Shown: in pieces, positions 34,986 to 44,734 of the stretch | Position numbering within the stretch: position 1 is the first letter of the stretch | Layout of the letters: each line of letters opens with the position of its first letter | Source of the DNA: Arcicella aurantiaca | GTDB lineage: Bacteria; Bacteroidota; Bacteroidia; Cytophagales; Spirosomataceae | DNA length: 64,000 bases | Assembly (NCBI RefSeq): GCF_003148625.1 | Contig: NZ_QGGO01000003.1 | Location: 186,001 to 250,000, forward strand | Direction: 5' to 3' | Position numbers and translations under genes: made by a program | The notes under the pieces: generated by a model | Database searches by the model: none | The model's input: only the letters and a program-made list of their open reading frames with translations | Told to the model about the DNA's origin: nothing

Positions 34986-36263
34986 ATGAGAAAACGCATT
35001 TTACCTTTATTCTTTTTATTATCATCAACAACATGGAGTTTTGCTCAAAAATTAAGCCCAACCGAAGCGAAAATTATAGCACAAGTCAATGCTCAAATGC
35101 CACAATCAGAGGCAATTTTAAAGAAAGTTGTTAACATCAACAGCGGAACGCTCAACCATGAAGGCGTGCGTGAAGTTGGGGCAATTTTTAGAAAAGAATT
35201 TGATGATTTAGGTTTTAAAACAGAATGGATTTCTTTGCCAGATTCAGTCAATAGAGCAGGACATTTGGTGGCTGAACGCAAAGGAAACAAAGGCAAAAAG
35301 CTATTTTTGATTGGACATTTGGATACAGTTTTTGAAAAAGCGATGTCCTTCACGCCTTACACCTATTTGAACGATTCGACCGTAACAGGACAAGGCGTAA
35401 ATGATATGAAAGGTGGTGATGTTGTTTTGTTGGCGGCCCTTAAAGCTTTGAAAAATAATGGTTTATTGGATGATACTTCGTTGACAATTTATTTTACAGG
35501 AGACGAAGAAAGTTCTGGCAAACCTACAAGTGTGAGTCGCAAAGATTTTATTGATAGAGCAAAAAAATGTGATATTGCTTTGGCTTTTGAAACTGCCATT
35601 GGCTTAAATACCGTTGCTACGGCTCGTAGAGGTTCAAGTGGTTGGAAATTGAATGTAAAAGGAATTATGGGACATTCATCAACCATTTTTAGTCAGCAAG
35701 CAGGATACGGAGCCATTTATGAAGCTGCCCGAATTTTGAATGAATTTAGAGAACAAATGAGTACTGAAAAGTACCTGACTTTCAATCCCGGTTTAATTGT
35801 GGGAGGTTCAGAAATTAATGATAATAGAGAGGCTATCGGGAAGGATAATATCATTGCTCCAAGAGTGAGTGTAACAGGAGATTTACGATTCCTGACCGAA
35901 ACCCAAAAAGAAAATGCTCGTGTGAAAATGCGTGAAATAGTCTCTAAAAATTTGAATAAAACCAAAGCCGAAATTACTTTTCAAGATGGCATTCCTGCGA
36001 TGGAACCAACTGCTGAGAATGAAAAAATCTTAGCCGTATTGAATCAAGTAAGTTTAGATTTAGGTTTTGGCGAAGTAAAAGCGGGCGACCCAGGCTCAAG
36101 AGGAGCAGGGGATATTTCTTACATTGCTAAATATGTGGCGTGTTTAGATGGTTTGGGAGCGTCGGGAAAAGGGGCTCATGCACCGGGGGAAACCATGAAT
36201 ATGAAAGAGTTTCCAAAATTAGTTCAGCGAACCGCTTTGTTATTGTATCGTTTGACCAGATAA
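34986..36263 (+). CDS. M20-family metallopeptidase, exported (glutamate carboxypeptidase-like)
   Basis: A 425-residue di-zinc hydrolase with a signal peptide (about 1-20, ending SFAQK). The metal and catalytic motifs are visible: GHLDTVFE, GQGVNDMKGGDVVLLAAL, TGDEESSG, and C-terminally DPGSRGAGDISYIA and GAHAPGETMNM. The dimerisation domain lies about 205-320. Closest in plan to carboxypeptidase G2-type enzymes that trim C-terminal Glu or small peptides. It is followed after 25 bases by a nucleoside hydrolase-like gene, so the two probably share a transcript. Confidence 0.9.
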   Translation: MRKRILPLFFLLSSTTWSFAQKLSPTEAKIIAQVNAQMPQSEAILKKVVNINSGTLNHEGVREVGAIFRKEFDDLGFKTEWISLPDSVNRAGHLVAERKGNKGKKLFLIGHLDTVFEKAMSFTPYTYLNDSTVTGQGVNDMKGGDVVLLAALKALKNNGLLDDTSLTIYFTGDEESSGKPTSVSRKDFIDRAKKCDIALAFETAIGLNTVATARRGSSGWKLNVKGIMGHSSTIFSQQAGYGAIYEAARILNEFREQMSTEKYLTFNPGLIVGGSEINDNREAIGKDNIIAPRVSVTGDLRFLTETQKENARVKMREIVSKNLNKTKAEITFQDGIPAMEPTAENEKILAVLNQVSLDLGFGEVKAGDPGSRGAGDISYIAKYVACLDGLGASGKGAHAPGETMNMKEFPKLVQRTALLLYRLTR

Positions 36264-36288
36264 AAATCCAATTAACCTAAAAATCCAA

Positions 36289-37239
36289 ATGACTATTACC
36301 AGAATTTTATTCTTGCTACTTACTTCCTTTTATTTTATTCCGAATGTTGTGGCACAAAAACAAAAAATATGGTTTGATACCGACATGGCAAACGAAATGG
36401 ACGATATTTTCGCCTTAACTCGTTTGTTGGTTGATGCTGATAAATATGAAATAATGGGTGTAAGTTCTGCCCATTTTGTGAATGTCGATTTGATGCTTTC
36501 GGATAAATGGAATCAATATCCAACTAAAGGAATCAATACCGTGAAATTGAGTCAGGAGGAAAATGAGAAACTTTTGCAGGCTTTTGGCATGATGAATTTG
36601 CCACACCCAATGGGAGCAGAACGTCCGATGGGACAGGCGTGGGGAGGCGATACTCCCAGACCATCAGAAATGACAAAGAAGTTGATTGAAGTGGTGCAAG
36701 CCATGCCCGAAGGCGAAAAATTGGACGTACTTTTTATCGGAGTGGCTACAAATATTGCTTCAGCTATTGCACTCGAACCTAATATTGCCAAGAAGTTACG
36801 CCTATTTTGTATGGGAATGCGATTTGATGCAAAAGAGAAAGTTTGGGATAAAAACGAATTTAATATCAGAGGAGATTTGAATGCGGTAAACTATTTATTC
36901 AATAATCCCGATATTGAGTGGTCAATTATGCCAGCTCAAACTTGTGAAGTTTTGACCTTTGACCGTGAAGATACTTATGCTCGTTTAGACTCAAAATATC
37001 CAGTGGAGAAATTGCTAAAACAACGTTGGGTGGAGTCGAACCCAGACGATAAAACCCGTATTATTTGGGATTTAGCTTTGGTTGAAGCCTATCTTTCCCC
37101 CGATTTAGCCAAAGTAAAAACCGTAAAAACACCACCCGAAAATCATCAGCATAAAGTAAATGTTTACGTGAAAATCGACAAAGAGAAAATGTTTGAGAAG
37201 TTTTGGGAAAAGGTTAAAAATTATAGAGGAAAGAGATAA
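36289..37239 (+). CDS. Exported nucleoside hydrolase-like protein
   Basis: A 316-residue protein with a signal peptide (about 1-22). The N-terminal DTDMANEMDDIFALTRLL matches the calcium-binding DTDxxxxxDDxxAL motif of inosine/uridine-type nucleoside hydrolases. FIGVATNIASAIALEP and FNIRGDLNAVNYLFNN (for the usual NxxxDPxAA region) also fit the fold. It would cleave ribonucleosides outside the cytoplasm; the exact substrate is unknown. It lies 25 bases after the M20 peptidase, a likely salvage/scavenging operon. Confidence 0.82.
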   Translation: MTITRILFLLLTSFYFIPNVVAQKQKIWFDTDMANEMDDIFALTRLLVDADKYEIMGVSSAHFVNVDLMLSDKWNQYPTKGINTVKLSQEENEKLLQAFGMMNLPHPMGAERPMGQAWGGDTPRPSEMTKKLIEVVQAMPEGEKLDVLFIGVATNIASAIALEPNIAKKLRLFCMGMRFDAKEKVWDKNEFNIRGDLNAVNYLFNNPDIEWSIMPAQTCEVLTFDREDTYARLDSKYPVEKLLKQRWVESNPDDKTRIIWDLALVEAYLSPDLAKVKTVKTPPENHQHKVNVYVKIDKEKMFEKFWEKVKNYRGKR

Positions 37240-37427
37240 GCTTAGCGATTTTCAGTTTACTTAACACTTTTTAACTAAGCCATCATACCAATCCACTCCA
37301 CAAAAAGCGTTATCTTTACGTGTTATACTAAAAGTATTCTGATTCGGAAAGCATAATGTATTTCTCTTAAACAGTTATTATTTGCTTTTCACCAATCACT
37401 TTTCGCTTATATATTAATTTTTTATAC

Positions 37428-38774
37428 ATGAAATTCCTAAAAAATCTTTTTTTACTACTTATCGTATCGGTCATATTTCAGCAGTCGCTGATGGCACAAA
37501 CGCCAGTAGTGCTTGATAAAATCATTGCTAAAGTTGATAATTACTATTTATTGAAATCTGAATTAGAGGCTCAATTACAGCAATATGCACAAAGTCAGCA
37601 ACCTGCTCCACCTAAATGTCAATTATTAGAAAGTCTTGTGGTAGGAAAATTAATGTTAGCAAAGGCTGAAATTGACTCTGTTACAGTAGAAGATAAAAGA
37701 ATTGAAGGCGAATTGACTTCTCGTATGGAGCAAATGGAACAACAATTTGGTTCAACAAAAAATATCGTTGAAGCTTATGGGAAAACCATTTCATCTTTAA
37801 AAGACGAATTGCGTTCGGCAATCAAGGAGCAATTGACGACTCGTAAAATGCAAGAGAAAATTACGGGAGAAGTAAAAGTTACACCTAAAGAAGTAAGACG
37901 TTTCTTTGAAGAAATTCCTAAAGATTCATTACCATATTTACCTTCTGAGGTTGAAGTAGGGCAAATTGTGAGAATGGCAAAAACTACTAAGGCTCAGAAA
38001 GATGAACTTTATAAAAGATTGTTAGATTATAAAAAAAGAGTTGAAAACGGAGAAAAATTTGAAGATTTAGCTAAACTGTATTCTGAAGATTTAGGCTCAG
38101 GAAAACGTGGAGGCGACCTTGGTTTTGCAAAACGTGGACAAATGGTAGCACCTTTCGAGGCGGCTGCATTGAAAATGAAACCAAATCAAATGTCTGATGT
38201 TGTAGAGTCTGAATTTGGCTATCATTTAATTAAATTGTTAGAAACTCGTGGACAAGAATATCATGCTTTGCATATTCTTCTTCGTCCTGATTATCAGAGA
38301 CTTGATGTGACTGAGCCGACACGTTTCTTGGATAGTGTTCGTGTGTTAATTCAACGTGATACTTTGAAATTTGAGAAAGCAGCTAAGCAATTTTCGGAAG
38401 ATAAAGCAACACAAGATGCAGGTGGAATGTTGACTGACCCACAGACTCGTTCAATCAGAATGCCATTAGACGGTTCAATGGAATCTGGTTTATATTTCAC
38501 AATTGATACCATGAAAGTAGGAACGATTTCAGCACCAATGGCATATCGTACAGAAGATGGACGTTCAGCCATGAGAATTCTATATTATAAAACAAAGCAC
38601 GCACCTCACTTCGCCAATTTAGAAGATGACTTCCAAAGATTATCAAATTATACTTTGAATAGAAAGAAAAATACAGCCATTGAAAAATGGTTTGCCAAAG
38701 CCAAAAATGACGTTTTCATTTATATTGTTGATGAATATAAAGAATGCAATGTCATGAAAAGTAATGAACGGTAA
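37428..38774 (+). CDS. SurA-like periplasmic peptidyl-prolyl isomerase
   Basis: A 448-residue parvulin-type foldase with a signal peptide (about 1-23, ending SLMAQT). Residues 28-170 form the helical SurA N-domain (LDKIIAKVDNYYLLKSELEAQLQQ). A rotamase domain spans about 180-280 (KLYSEDLGSGKRGGDLGFAKRGQMVAPFEAAAL, then SEFGYHLIKLLETRG). A second, more divergent parvulin-like region follows at about 285-385. It helps outer-membrane proteins fold in the periplasm, together with Skp, DegP and BamA elsewhere in this window. The MoxR gene lies 445 bases downstream. Confidence 0.9.
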   Translation: MKFLKNLFLLLIVSVIFQQSLMAQTPVVLDKIIAKVDNYYLLKSELEAQLQQYAQSQQPAPPKCQLLESLVVGKLMLAKAEIDSVTVEDKRIEGELTSRMEQMEQQFGSTKNIVEAYGKTISSLKDELRSAIKEQLTTRKMQEKITGEVKVTPKEVRRFFEEIPKDSLPYLPSEVEVGQIVRMAKTTKAQKDELYKRLLDYKKRVENGEKFEDLAKLYSEDLGSGKRGGDLGFAKRGQMVAPFEAAALKMKPNQMSDVVESEFGYHLIKLLETRGQEYHALHILLRPDYQRLDVTEPTRFLDSVRVLIQRDTLKFEKAAKQFSEDKATQDAGGMLTDPQTRSIRMPLDGSMESGLYFTIDTMKVGTISAPMAYRTEDGRSAMRILYYKTKHAPHFANLEDDFQRLSNYTLNRKKNTAIEKWFAKAKNDVFIYIVDEYKECNVMKSNER

Positions 38775-39219
38775 AGGTTTTAAATAGTTGTTAGATGTTA
38801 GGATTTAGGGATTAGTGGTTTAATATTTAGGTTATTTTTGTAGAATTAAAACATATTTTATTTTGCTAAATATATCTATTGAAAATAGATTATTCTATTA
38901 ATAATAAGAGCTTTATAAAATAAATTAACTAATAACTAATCACCAATAACTAATAACTCTTTCCAGTAATTACTTTTGGCAATAATTTTGTTTAGTAATA
39001 TGAAGTGTCAGGTAGCAATGCCTGACACTTTAATTTTTATATTTGTAAAGCAAAAGTTTATAGACTATCAAACCTCGATAATTTGCTTTCGTTTTAAAAT
39101 ATTAATGCTATTTTTCCATTATAGTAACAAGAAAAATAAGCAACTTTAAATCAAATTAACTGTGGCATTTGCTTTTGGCATTCGCTTTTCGCTTACTTTA
39201 AAATCCTAAATTAAAAAAT
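38775..39219. other. Intergenic region with short-period repeats and a hairpin
   Basis: This 445-base gap holds TTAGATGTTAGGATTTAGGG-type words at about 38787-38830. Complementary-sense words (ACTAATAACTAATCACC) lie at about 38928-38960, and a hairpin at 39003-39030. CTTTTGGCATTCGCTTTTCGC lies just before the MoxR gene. No gene seen. Confidence 0.5.
39003..39038 (+). terminator. Terminator-like hairpin
   Basis: AAGTGTCAGG (39003-39012) and CCTGACACTT (39021-39030) enclose TAGCAATG and are followed by TAATTTTTAT. It is about 230 bases after the SurA-like gene. Confidence 0.6.
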
Positions 39220-40185
39220 ATGGCTCAATACCAGTCAGATGTAGAAGCAGTGAATGCTTTGAAAGAATCTTATCAAAAACTCACCGCCGAAATCGGAAAA
39301 GTAGTTATCGGTCAAGAAGATACCGTTAGAATGTTGCTCACCGCTATTTTTTGTCAAGGTCATTGTTTATTAGTGGGTGTACCGGGTTTGGCAAAAACCC
39401 TCTTAATTCAGACGATTGCAGGAGCTTTGGACTTAGACTTTAATCGTATTCAGTTTACTCCTGATTTAATGCCGTCCGACATTGTTGGTTCTGAAACATT
39501 GGATAATGAGCGTAATTTCCGTTTTGTAAAAGGTCCAATCTTCGCTAATATCATTCTTGCCGATGAAATTAACCGTACTCCTCCAAAAACTCAATCTGCT
39601 TTGCTTGAGGCGATGCAAGAATATTCGGTAACGGTTGCGGGAAAGAAGTATCCTTTAGATAAACCATTTTTTGTATTGGCAACCCAAAACCCAATTGAAC
39701 AAGAAGGTACATATCCGCTTCCAGAAGCACAGTTAGACCGTTTTATGTTCTTGGTGAAGTTGGATTATCCATCATATCAAGCAGAATTGGATATTGTAAA
39801 AAGCACTACTTCTGACAAAAAATATCAAGTTCAAAAACAAGTATCTGGCGAGCAAATTTTGGCTTTCCAACAATTGGTAAGACGTGTTCCTGTGGCTGAT
39901 AATGTGATTGAATATGCGGTGAAATTAGTACATAAAACTCGTCCGAATACAGAATCTGCCGATGCCACAACAAATAAATACTTAGAATGGGGAGCAGGCC
40001 CAAGAGCATCTCAGAATTTAATTTTAGCAGCTAAATGTAACGCTTTATTGAATGGTAAATATTCGCCAGATATTGAAGACGTAAAAGCCGTTGCCATGGG
40101 TGTACTTCGTCATAGAATTGTTAGAAACTTCAAGGCTGAAGCTGAAGGCGTTTCTGTTGAAGATATTGTTAGAAAATTGATGTAA
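39220..40185 (+). CDS. MoxR-family AAA ATPase
   Basis: A 321-residue cytoplasmic AAA+ ATPase. Walker A is GVPGLAKT (53-60) and Walker B IILADEINR (111-119), with the family segments FTPDLMPSDIVG, ATQNPIEQEGTYPLPEAQLDRF and the sensor region GPRASQNLILAAK. MoxR proteins act as chaperones that load metals or activate partners, usually with DUF58 and VWA proteins encoded next door. No such partners follow here: a terminator at 40212 closes the unit, so the gene is isolated. Confidence 0.94.
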   Translation: MAQYQSDVEAVNALKESYQKLTAEIGKVVIGQEDTVRMLLTAIFCQGHCLLVGVPGLAKTLLIQTIAGALDLDFNRIQFTPDLMPSDIVGSETLDNERNFRFVKGPIFANIILADEINRTPPKTQSALLEAMQEYSVTVAGKKYPLDKPFFVLATQNPIEQEGTYPLPEAQLDRFMFLVKLDYPSYQAELDIVKSTTSDKKYQVQKQVSGEQILAFQQLVRRVPVADNVIEYAVKLVHKTRPNTESADATTNKYLEWGAGPRASQNLILAAKCNALLNGKYSPDIEDVKAVAMGVLRHRIVRNFKAEAEGVSVEDIVRKLM

Positions 40186-40657
40186 TTCGTATTAAAATAA
40201 TTTTTAAACTGAACCTCTCGAAGTTTTTCGAGAGGTTTTTTCTTTTATAGAACTTTTTGATGCCTATAATTTCTTTAGTACAAAATAAAGGAAAATAGTA
40301 TTATTCTAATAATAGCTTTTTGTTGAGATTTAAGTCTATTTGTATTTTTTCCTTTTTTAAAGCAATAAAAATTTAAAATGTCAATGAAAATGTACTGCTG
40401 TTAAGTTGTTGATATACAAATATTTGTGTTTTATTCTGGATTCTTGTTTAAGAAAAGTTAATATTTTCTTAAAACTCATAACATTGAAATAACATATTTT
40501 TCAGAGATTTTTTATTATTTTGTATTAAAATTAGAATTGAACTAAAATAGTATAAAACCGTTATTAAGTATATATTCATGTTAAGAATGGTAATAATTAA
40601 TTCCAATCAATAAAAATACTACTAAGTCATCCACAAATTCTCAAAATATTAAAATTT
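40186..40657. other. Intergenic region, mostly featureless
   Basis: After the terminator at 40212-40246 come about 410 very AT-rich bases upstream of the alpha/beta hydrolase. I see no repeat, RNA or gene in them. Confidence 0.4.
40212..40246 (+). terminator. Terminator after moxR-like gene
   Basis: AACCTCTCGAA and TTCGAGAGGTT form an 11-bp stem with a three- to four-base loop, followed by a T-run. Confidence 0.88.
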
Positions 40658-41437
40658 ATGAAATATCAAATTCACGAAGGAAACGGCTACAAATACATCG
40701 ACGAAGGAGAAGGCGAAATTTTGTTACTTCTTCATGGTTTATTCGGAGCATTGAGCAACTGGGCAGGCGTTATAGAAGGCTTTAAATCGAAATATAGAGT
40801 TATTATTCCGATGATGCCTATTTATGAAATGCCAATTCTTAAAGCTGGCTGTGAAGGACTTTGTGAATTCATAGAAGGCTTTGTAGATTGGAAAGGTTAT
40901 GATGAATTAACGCTTTTAGGAAATTCTTTAGGTGGTCATGTTTCGTTGATTTATACCCTTAAAAATCCGTCTAAAGTTAAAAGATTAGTGCTTACTGGAA
41001 GTTCGGGACTTTTTGAAGACGGAATGGGTGGTTCTTATCCAAAACGTGGAAATTATGCTTATATCAAAGAGCGTGTTGAATACACTTTCTATGACCCAGC
41101 TACTGCTACCAAAGAATTAGTTGATGAAGTTTTTGATATAACCAATACAGCTTCTAAAGTAATTCGTATCATTTCAATTGCCAAATCTGCACAAAGGAAC
41201 AATATGTCGAAAGAGGTTGTTAACATAAAAGTACCAACGCTTTTGGTTTGGGGACTTAATGATACAATTACTCCGCCACAAGTTGGGCATGAATTTAATC
41301 GGTTAATTGAAAACTCTGAATTACACTTTATTGATAAATGTTGTCATGCACCCATGATGGAACGCCCCGAAAGATTTAACGAAATCTTGGAAGGATGGCT
41401 CGAAAAAACACCAATTCACGCTGAAGTGATGGCGTAA
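40658..41437 (+). CDS. Alpha/beta hydrolase
   Basis: A 259-residue cytoplasmic alpha/beta-fold hydrolase. It has LLLLHGLFGALSNW (oxyanion region), the nucleophile elbow LLGNSLGGHVS, the Asp region LLVWGLNDTITPP and the catalytic His in DKCCHAPMMERPE. The substrate is unknown. In many Bacteroidota an orthologous gene sits next to pdxJ and a CBS-domain gene. Here the CBS gene follows after about 130 bases and pdxJ is absent from the window. Confidence 0.88.
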   Translation: MKYQIHEGNGYKYIDEGEGEILLLLHGLFGALSNWAGVIEGFKSKYRVIIPMMPIYEMPILKAGCEGLCEFIEGFVDWKGYDELTLLGNSLGGHVSLIYTLKNPSKVKRLVLTGSSGLFEDGMGGSYPKRGNYAYIKERVEYTFYDPATATKELVDEVFDITNTASKVIRIISIAKSAQRNNMSKEVVNIKVPTLLVWGLNDTITPPQVGHEFNRLIENSELHFIDKCCHAPMMERPERFNEILEGWLEKTPIHAEVMA

Positions 41438-41569
41438 TAAGTGGCAAGATTTTGGGTATAAGGCAATAATACACCTATCATAATTCATTAGTTTTGAAAT
41501 AATATTTATTTGGAAATTATTTGAAAATCAGTAATTTAGTGTAATAATTTGCCACTTCAAATCAACAAT

Positions 41570-42235
41570 ATGTTCGCAAAAGACTTCATTAATCCAATGT
41601 TGCCAGTTTTGAAATCTACCGATACAGTCGGAGAGGTGATGGACTGGATGGAAGAATATCGAATAGGACAACTACCCGTTGTAAATGAACAGGAATATCG
41701 AGGATTAATTAGTCACGATACCTTATTGGATGCAGACGAAGATTTACCCTTATTAGCTCTTCAACCCGAATTTGGAAACATCTCTGTTTCTGAACATCAA
41801 CACCTTTTTGAAATATTATCTGTAACCCAAAAGCATGATTTGCAGGCAGTTGCAGTATTAGATGACGAACAGAAATTTTCGGGTACAATTAGCGTAAATG
41901 AATTGCTCAATCAGTTTTCAAAGAATTTAGGCACGCAAGAAATGGGTGCCGTCATTGAAATTGCGGTAGAAAATAGGAGTTATTCATTGGCTGAAATTAG
42001 CCGTTTGATAGAATCTAATGATACAAAAATTATTAGTTCTTATTATACAAGTGGCAATTCGACTGAAGATATGAAAGATGTTTTGACCTTAAAATTGAAT
42101 CGTAAGGATATTACTCACGTTGTTGCTACTTTAGAAAGGTATAGCTACGATATTGTAGGTGCTTACAATTTTGATGCTATCGAAGCCCCTGACCGTGAAC
42201 GATATGATATGCTCATGAGATATTTAGATATGTAA
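41570..42235 (+). CDS. CBS-domain protein
   Basis: A 221-residue protein from the ATG at 41570; the upstream in-frame TTG at 41549 is not needed. Two CBS motifs lie in the first 120 residues (FINPMLPVLKSTDTVGEVMDWM and the second around HQHLFEILSVTQKH). They are followed by a C-terminal ACT-like alpha/beta part (IEIAVENRSYSLAEISRLIES). Such proteins probably sense adenine nucleotides. In relatives the gene adjoins nadK; in this window nadK is 15 kb away. Confidence 0.85.
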   Translation: MFAKDFINPMLPVLKSTDTVGEVMDWMEEYRIGQLPVVNEQEYRGLISHDTLLDADEDLPLLALQPEFGNISVSEHQHLFEILSVTQKHDLQAVAVLDDEQKFSGTISVNELLNQFSKNLGTQEMGAVIEIAVENRSYSLAEISRLIESNDTKIISSYYTSGNSTEDMKDVLTLKLNRKDITHVVATLERYSYDIVGAYNFDAIEAPDRERYDMLMRYLDM

Positions 42236-42240
42236 ATTTG

Positions 42241-42293
42241 GTAACACAGACTTCAGTCTGTAAAATACTCATACAGACTGAAGTCTGTGTTAC
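42241..42293. repeat. REP-like palindrome (GTAACACAGACT family)
   Basis: GTAACACAGACTTCAGTCTG (42241-42260) is exactly inverted at 42274-42293. It fills the gap between the convergent CBS and S9 peptidase genes and touches the peptidase stop codon. Confidence 0.88.
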
Positions 42294-44431
42294 TAAAAAA
42301 TATATCGCTCAAAGAATTCATAAATTCTCAACATTCGGTCAATTTTTTGACGCACATTCCCAGCTCGAGAAAGTTCATGTGTAGCTCCCGGCATACGAAC
42401 ATATTCAACTTCCTTTCCTAAGATTTTTAAAGATTTATACATCATTTCCGACTGAATTACGCCTGTTCGTAAGTCATTTTCTCCATGTTTAATCAACAAT
42501 GGCGTTTTGATTTTGTCGATATAAGAATACGGAGATTCTCGGTCTAAAATATCCTTTGTTTTAGCCTCCCAAGGATAACCCCCAAAATAGTTTGGCGTAA
42601 GTCTCCAAGCGTTTCCTTCACCCATAAAAGTTGTCAATTCATATACGCCACGTTGTGCAAATGCCGCTTTAAAACGGTTATCATGCCCAACAATCCAAGC
42701 GGTTAAATATCCTGCATAAGAACCTCCTGTGATAACCTGACGAGCAGTATCAACCCAAGATTCTTTTGTGGCATTGGTAGCTGCTGCTAAAACATCTTCG
42801 GCAGGGCCAGTTCCCCAATCTTGATAATTGGCAAACTGAAAATCTTTACCATATCCACCCGAACCTCTTGGATTTGCATATACAACGCCATAACCTTGCG
42901 AGCAGAAATATTGAAATTCGTGCCACATTGAATTTTCTCCCGGTCCCCACATGGCGGTTGGTCCTCCGTGCATATTGAGCAATAATGGATATTTTTTGTC
43001 TGCTTCAAAATTGGCAGGTTTCATAATCCAATATTCAACATTTTGCCCTTTCGAGTTTACGTAGATATGCTTTTCTGGAAAACTTAAAGCTTTATTTTTC
43101 AAAAGATTATCGTTGTGAGAAGAAAGCTTTATAGAATTTTTCATCAATAAATCTGACGAGTATAATTCAGAAGGATTTTTTACTTCAGTTTTTGCATAGA
43201 TAATTCTGTCTTTAGAAATATCAAAACTTGAAATCCCCGAATCATAATCGCTTAGTTTTTCTACTTTCTTCGTGGTAAAATCAAGTCTGTAAAGAGGAAT
43301 TCCACCATTTGAATTTGCTGCAAAATAAACAAATCTTGAATCGTCCGACCACTCAAAATTGCTAACTGCACGGTCGAAAACGATTGGCGTTACATTTGTG
43401 CCATCAGCGTTAGCAATCAAGGTTTGATTAAAACCCAACCATTCTATTTTTGACATCGTGAATACCATTGACTTGCCATCTGGAGAAAGTGTTGGATTAC
43501 TGTATGAAATTCCTTTTTCAGCTATTAATGTTTGCAAACCTGTACCATCTACATTCATTCGGACGATAGCCGTATTTTGTTCACGGTCAGGATGTTGAAG
43601 TGAATCCCTACCACAAACTGCGTAAATCTTTTTACTATCTGCCGACCAAGTTGCACCATTAAAAGACCAAAAACTACGGGTGATTTGTTGAGGTTTAGCT
43701 GCTTCTTTTGCATCAACTACAAAAAGTAAATTGAAACGGATTTCTGGTTCTGTACTGGCTTCTCCTTGAAAATTTAATCGACTAAAAACTTTTGCTTTTT
43801 TATCATCAACATCTTTATCCAAATAGGCTCTAATTTCTTCCAATGAACCATCTGGATTAGCTTTCACTTTTTTATCAGCTTTTAAGAAATCGTTTGTTTT
43901 AAAACCAGCTTTTTCAAATGACCAAGAAGGGAGTTTTTTGTTGGGATTCAAAACGGTGTCTTTCAATAATTCAGAAAAAGAAACATTGATTGAAAATAAA
44001 ATTTTGTTTCCGTCAGGAGAATATTGCGGGTTATTTGCTCCGTATTTCAAATCTGTCAATTGAATAGCCTCGCCACCATCAAGAGGCATGATGAAAATTT
44101 GAGATTTCCCTTTTACATTTCTCGTAAAGGCAATTTGTTTGCTATCAGCACTCCAAGAAGCTCCGCCAACGCTTTCTGTTCCACGAGTTAATTGTTTAAC
44201 CGACTGAAAATCAGTTACCCATAAATGACTTCGGTAATCAAAATCTAATTTGTCAGTTTCATTTACTTCATTGCTACGAAGTGCATAAACCGCTCGTTTT
44301 CCATCTGGAGAAATGGTTACATTTGTAATTTGTTTTAGCTTGGTCATGTCTGTAACCAAAACTTTTTCTTTACCCGACTGTGCTAATATTAGGTTTGAAA
44401 TAAGTAAAAAAAGGAAGAATAGTTTTTTCAT
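42293..44431 (-). CDS. S9-family prolyl oligopeptidase-like peptidase, exported
   Basis: A 712-residue serine peptidase with a signal peptide (about 1-19). Residues about 30-420 form a WD40-like beta-propeller (repeats such as SPDGKRAVYALRS, YSPDGNKILFSIN, LSPDGKSMVFTMS) that screens the peptide substrate. The C-terminal alpha/beta-hydrolase domain carries Ser in GGSYAGYL, Asp in HGENDLRTGV and His in GATHELSR. It resembles acyl-aminoacyl peptidase/DPP-like enzymes used for peptide scavenging. Monocistronic. Confidence 0.92.
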   Translation of the reverse strand: MKKLFFLFLLISNLILAQSGKEKVLVTDMTKLKQITNVTISPDGKRAVYALRSNEVNETDKLDFDYRSHLWVTDFQSVKQLTRGTESVGGASWSADSKQIAFTRNVKGKSQIFIMPLDGGEAIQLTDLKYGANNPQYSPDGNKILFSINVSFSELLKDTVLNPNKKLPSWSFEKAGFKTNDFLKADKKVKANPDGSLEEIRAYLDKDVDDKKAKVFSRLNFQGEASTEPEIRFNLLFVVDAKEAAKPQQITRSFWSFNGATWSADSKKIYAVCGRDSLQHPDREQNTAIVRMNVDGTGLQTLIAEKGISYSNPTLSPDGKSMVFTMSKIEWLGFNQTLIANADGTNVTPIVFDRAVSNFEWSDDSRFVYFAANSNGGIPLYRLDFTTKKVEKLSDYDSGISSFDISKDRIIYAKTEVKNPSELYSSDLLMKNSIKLSSHNDNLLKNKALSFPEKHIYVNSKGQNVEYWIMKPANFEADKKYPLLLNMHGGPTAMWGPGENSMWHEFQYFCSQGYGVVYANPRGSGGYGKDFQFANYQDWGTGPAEDVLAAATNATKESWVDTARQVITGGSYAGYLTAWIVGHDNRFKAAFAQRGVYELTTFMGEGNAWRLTPNYFGGYPWEAKTKDILDRESPYSYIDKIKTPLLIKHGENDLRTGVIQSEMMYKSLKILGKEVEYVRMPGATHELSRAGNVRQKIDRMLRIYEFFERYIF

Positions 44432-44466
44432 TGTTGATGAGTTAATATTTAAAAATGTGATTACTC

Positions 44467-44500
44467 AAATTTAGCCATATTTCGTTTACGTCTCACAAAA
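44467..44500 (-). promoter_or_regulatory. Possible promoter for the S9 peptidase
   Basis: Minus-strand TTTG (44500-44497) precedes TAAATTTG (44474-44467) by 22 bases, one more than the usual upper limit. It is 36 bases upstream of the ATG. Confidence 0.45.
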
Positions 44501-44677
44501 TAGAAAATAGATACCCTATAAATCAGGTTTTACGTATAATGATGGGTGTTGAAATTATTTATTAAATGTTCTTTTTGTCTAAATAAATTGTTTGTTTTAT
44601 TGCTATGAAATAGATAAATTATCTAAATTTTATTTATTTTACTTCGTAATTTGACTTTAAATGGTATAGTAAATAGA

Positions 44678-44709
44678 TTTGTCATAAATAATAAAAAATA
44701 TTACCTTTG
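44678..44709 (+). promoter_or_regulatory. Bacteroidota-type promoter for the MTHFR-like gene
   Basis: TTTG (44678-44681) is followed after exactly 20 bases by TACCTTTG (44702-44709), a full consensus match. Transcription would start about 44716, which excludes the ORF start at 44651 and supports the ATG at 44735. Confidence 0.75.
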
Positions 44710-44734
44710 TAAGCACAATCACATTAAATTATTT

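Noticed and set aside
42787..43008. 73-codon minus-strand ORF with Cys-rich translation
   Set aside because: It lies in another frame within the catalytic domain of the S9 peptidase gene, on the same strand, and has no support of its own.
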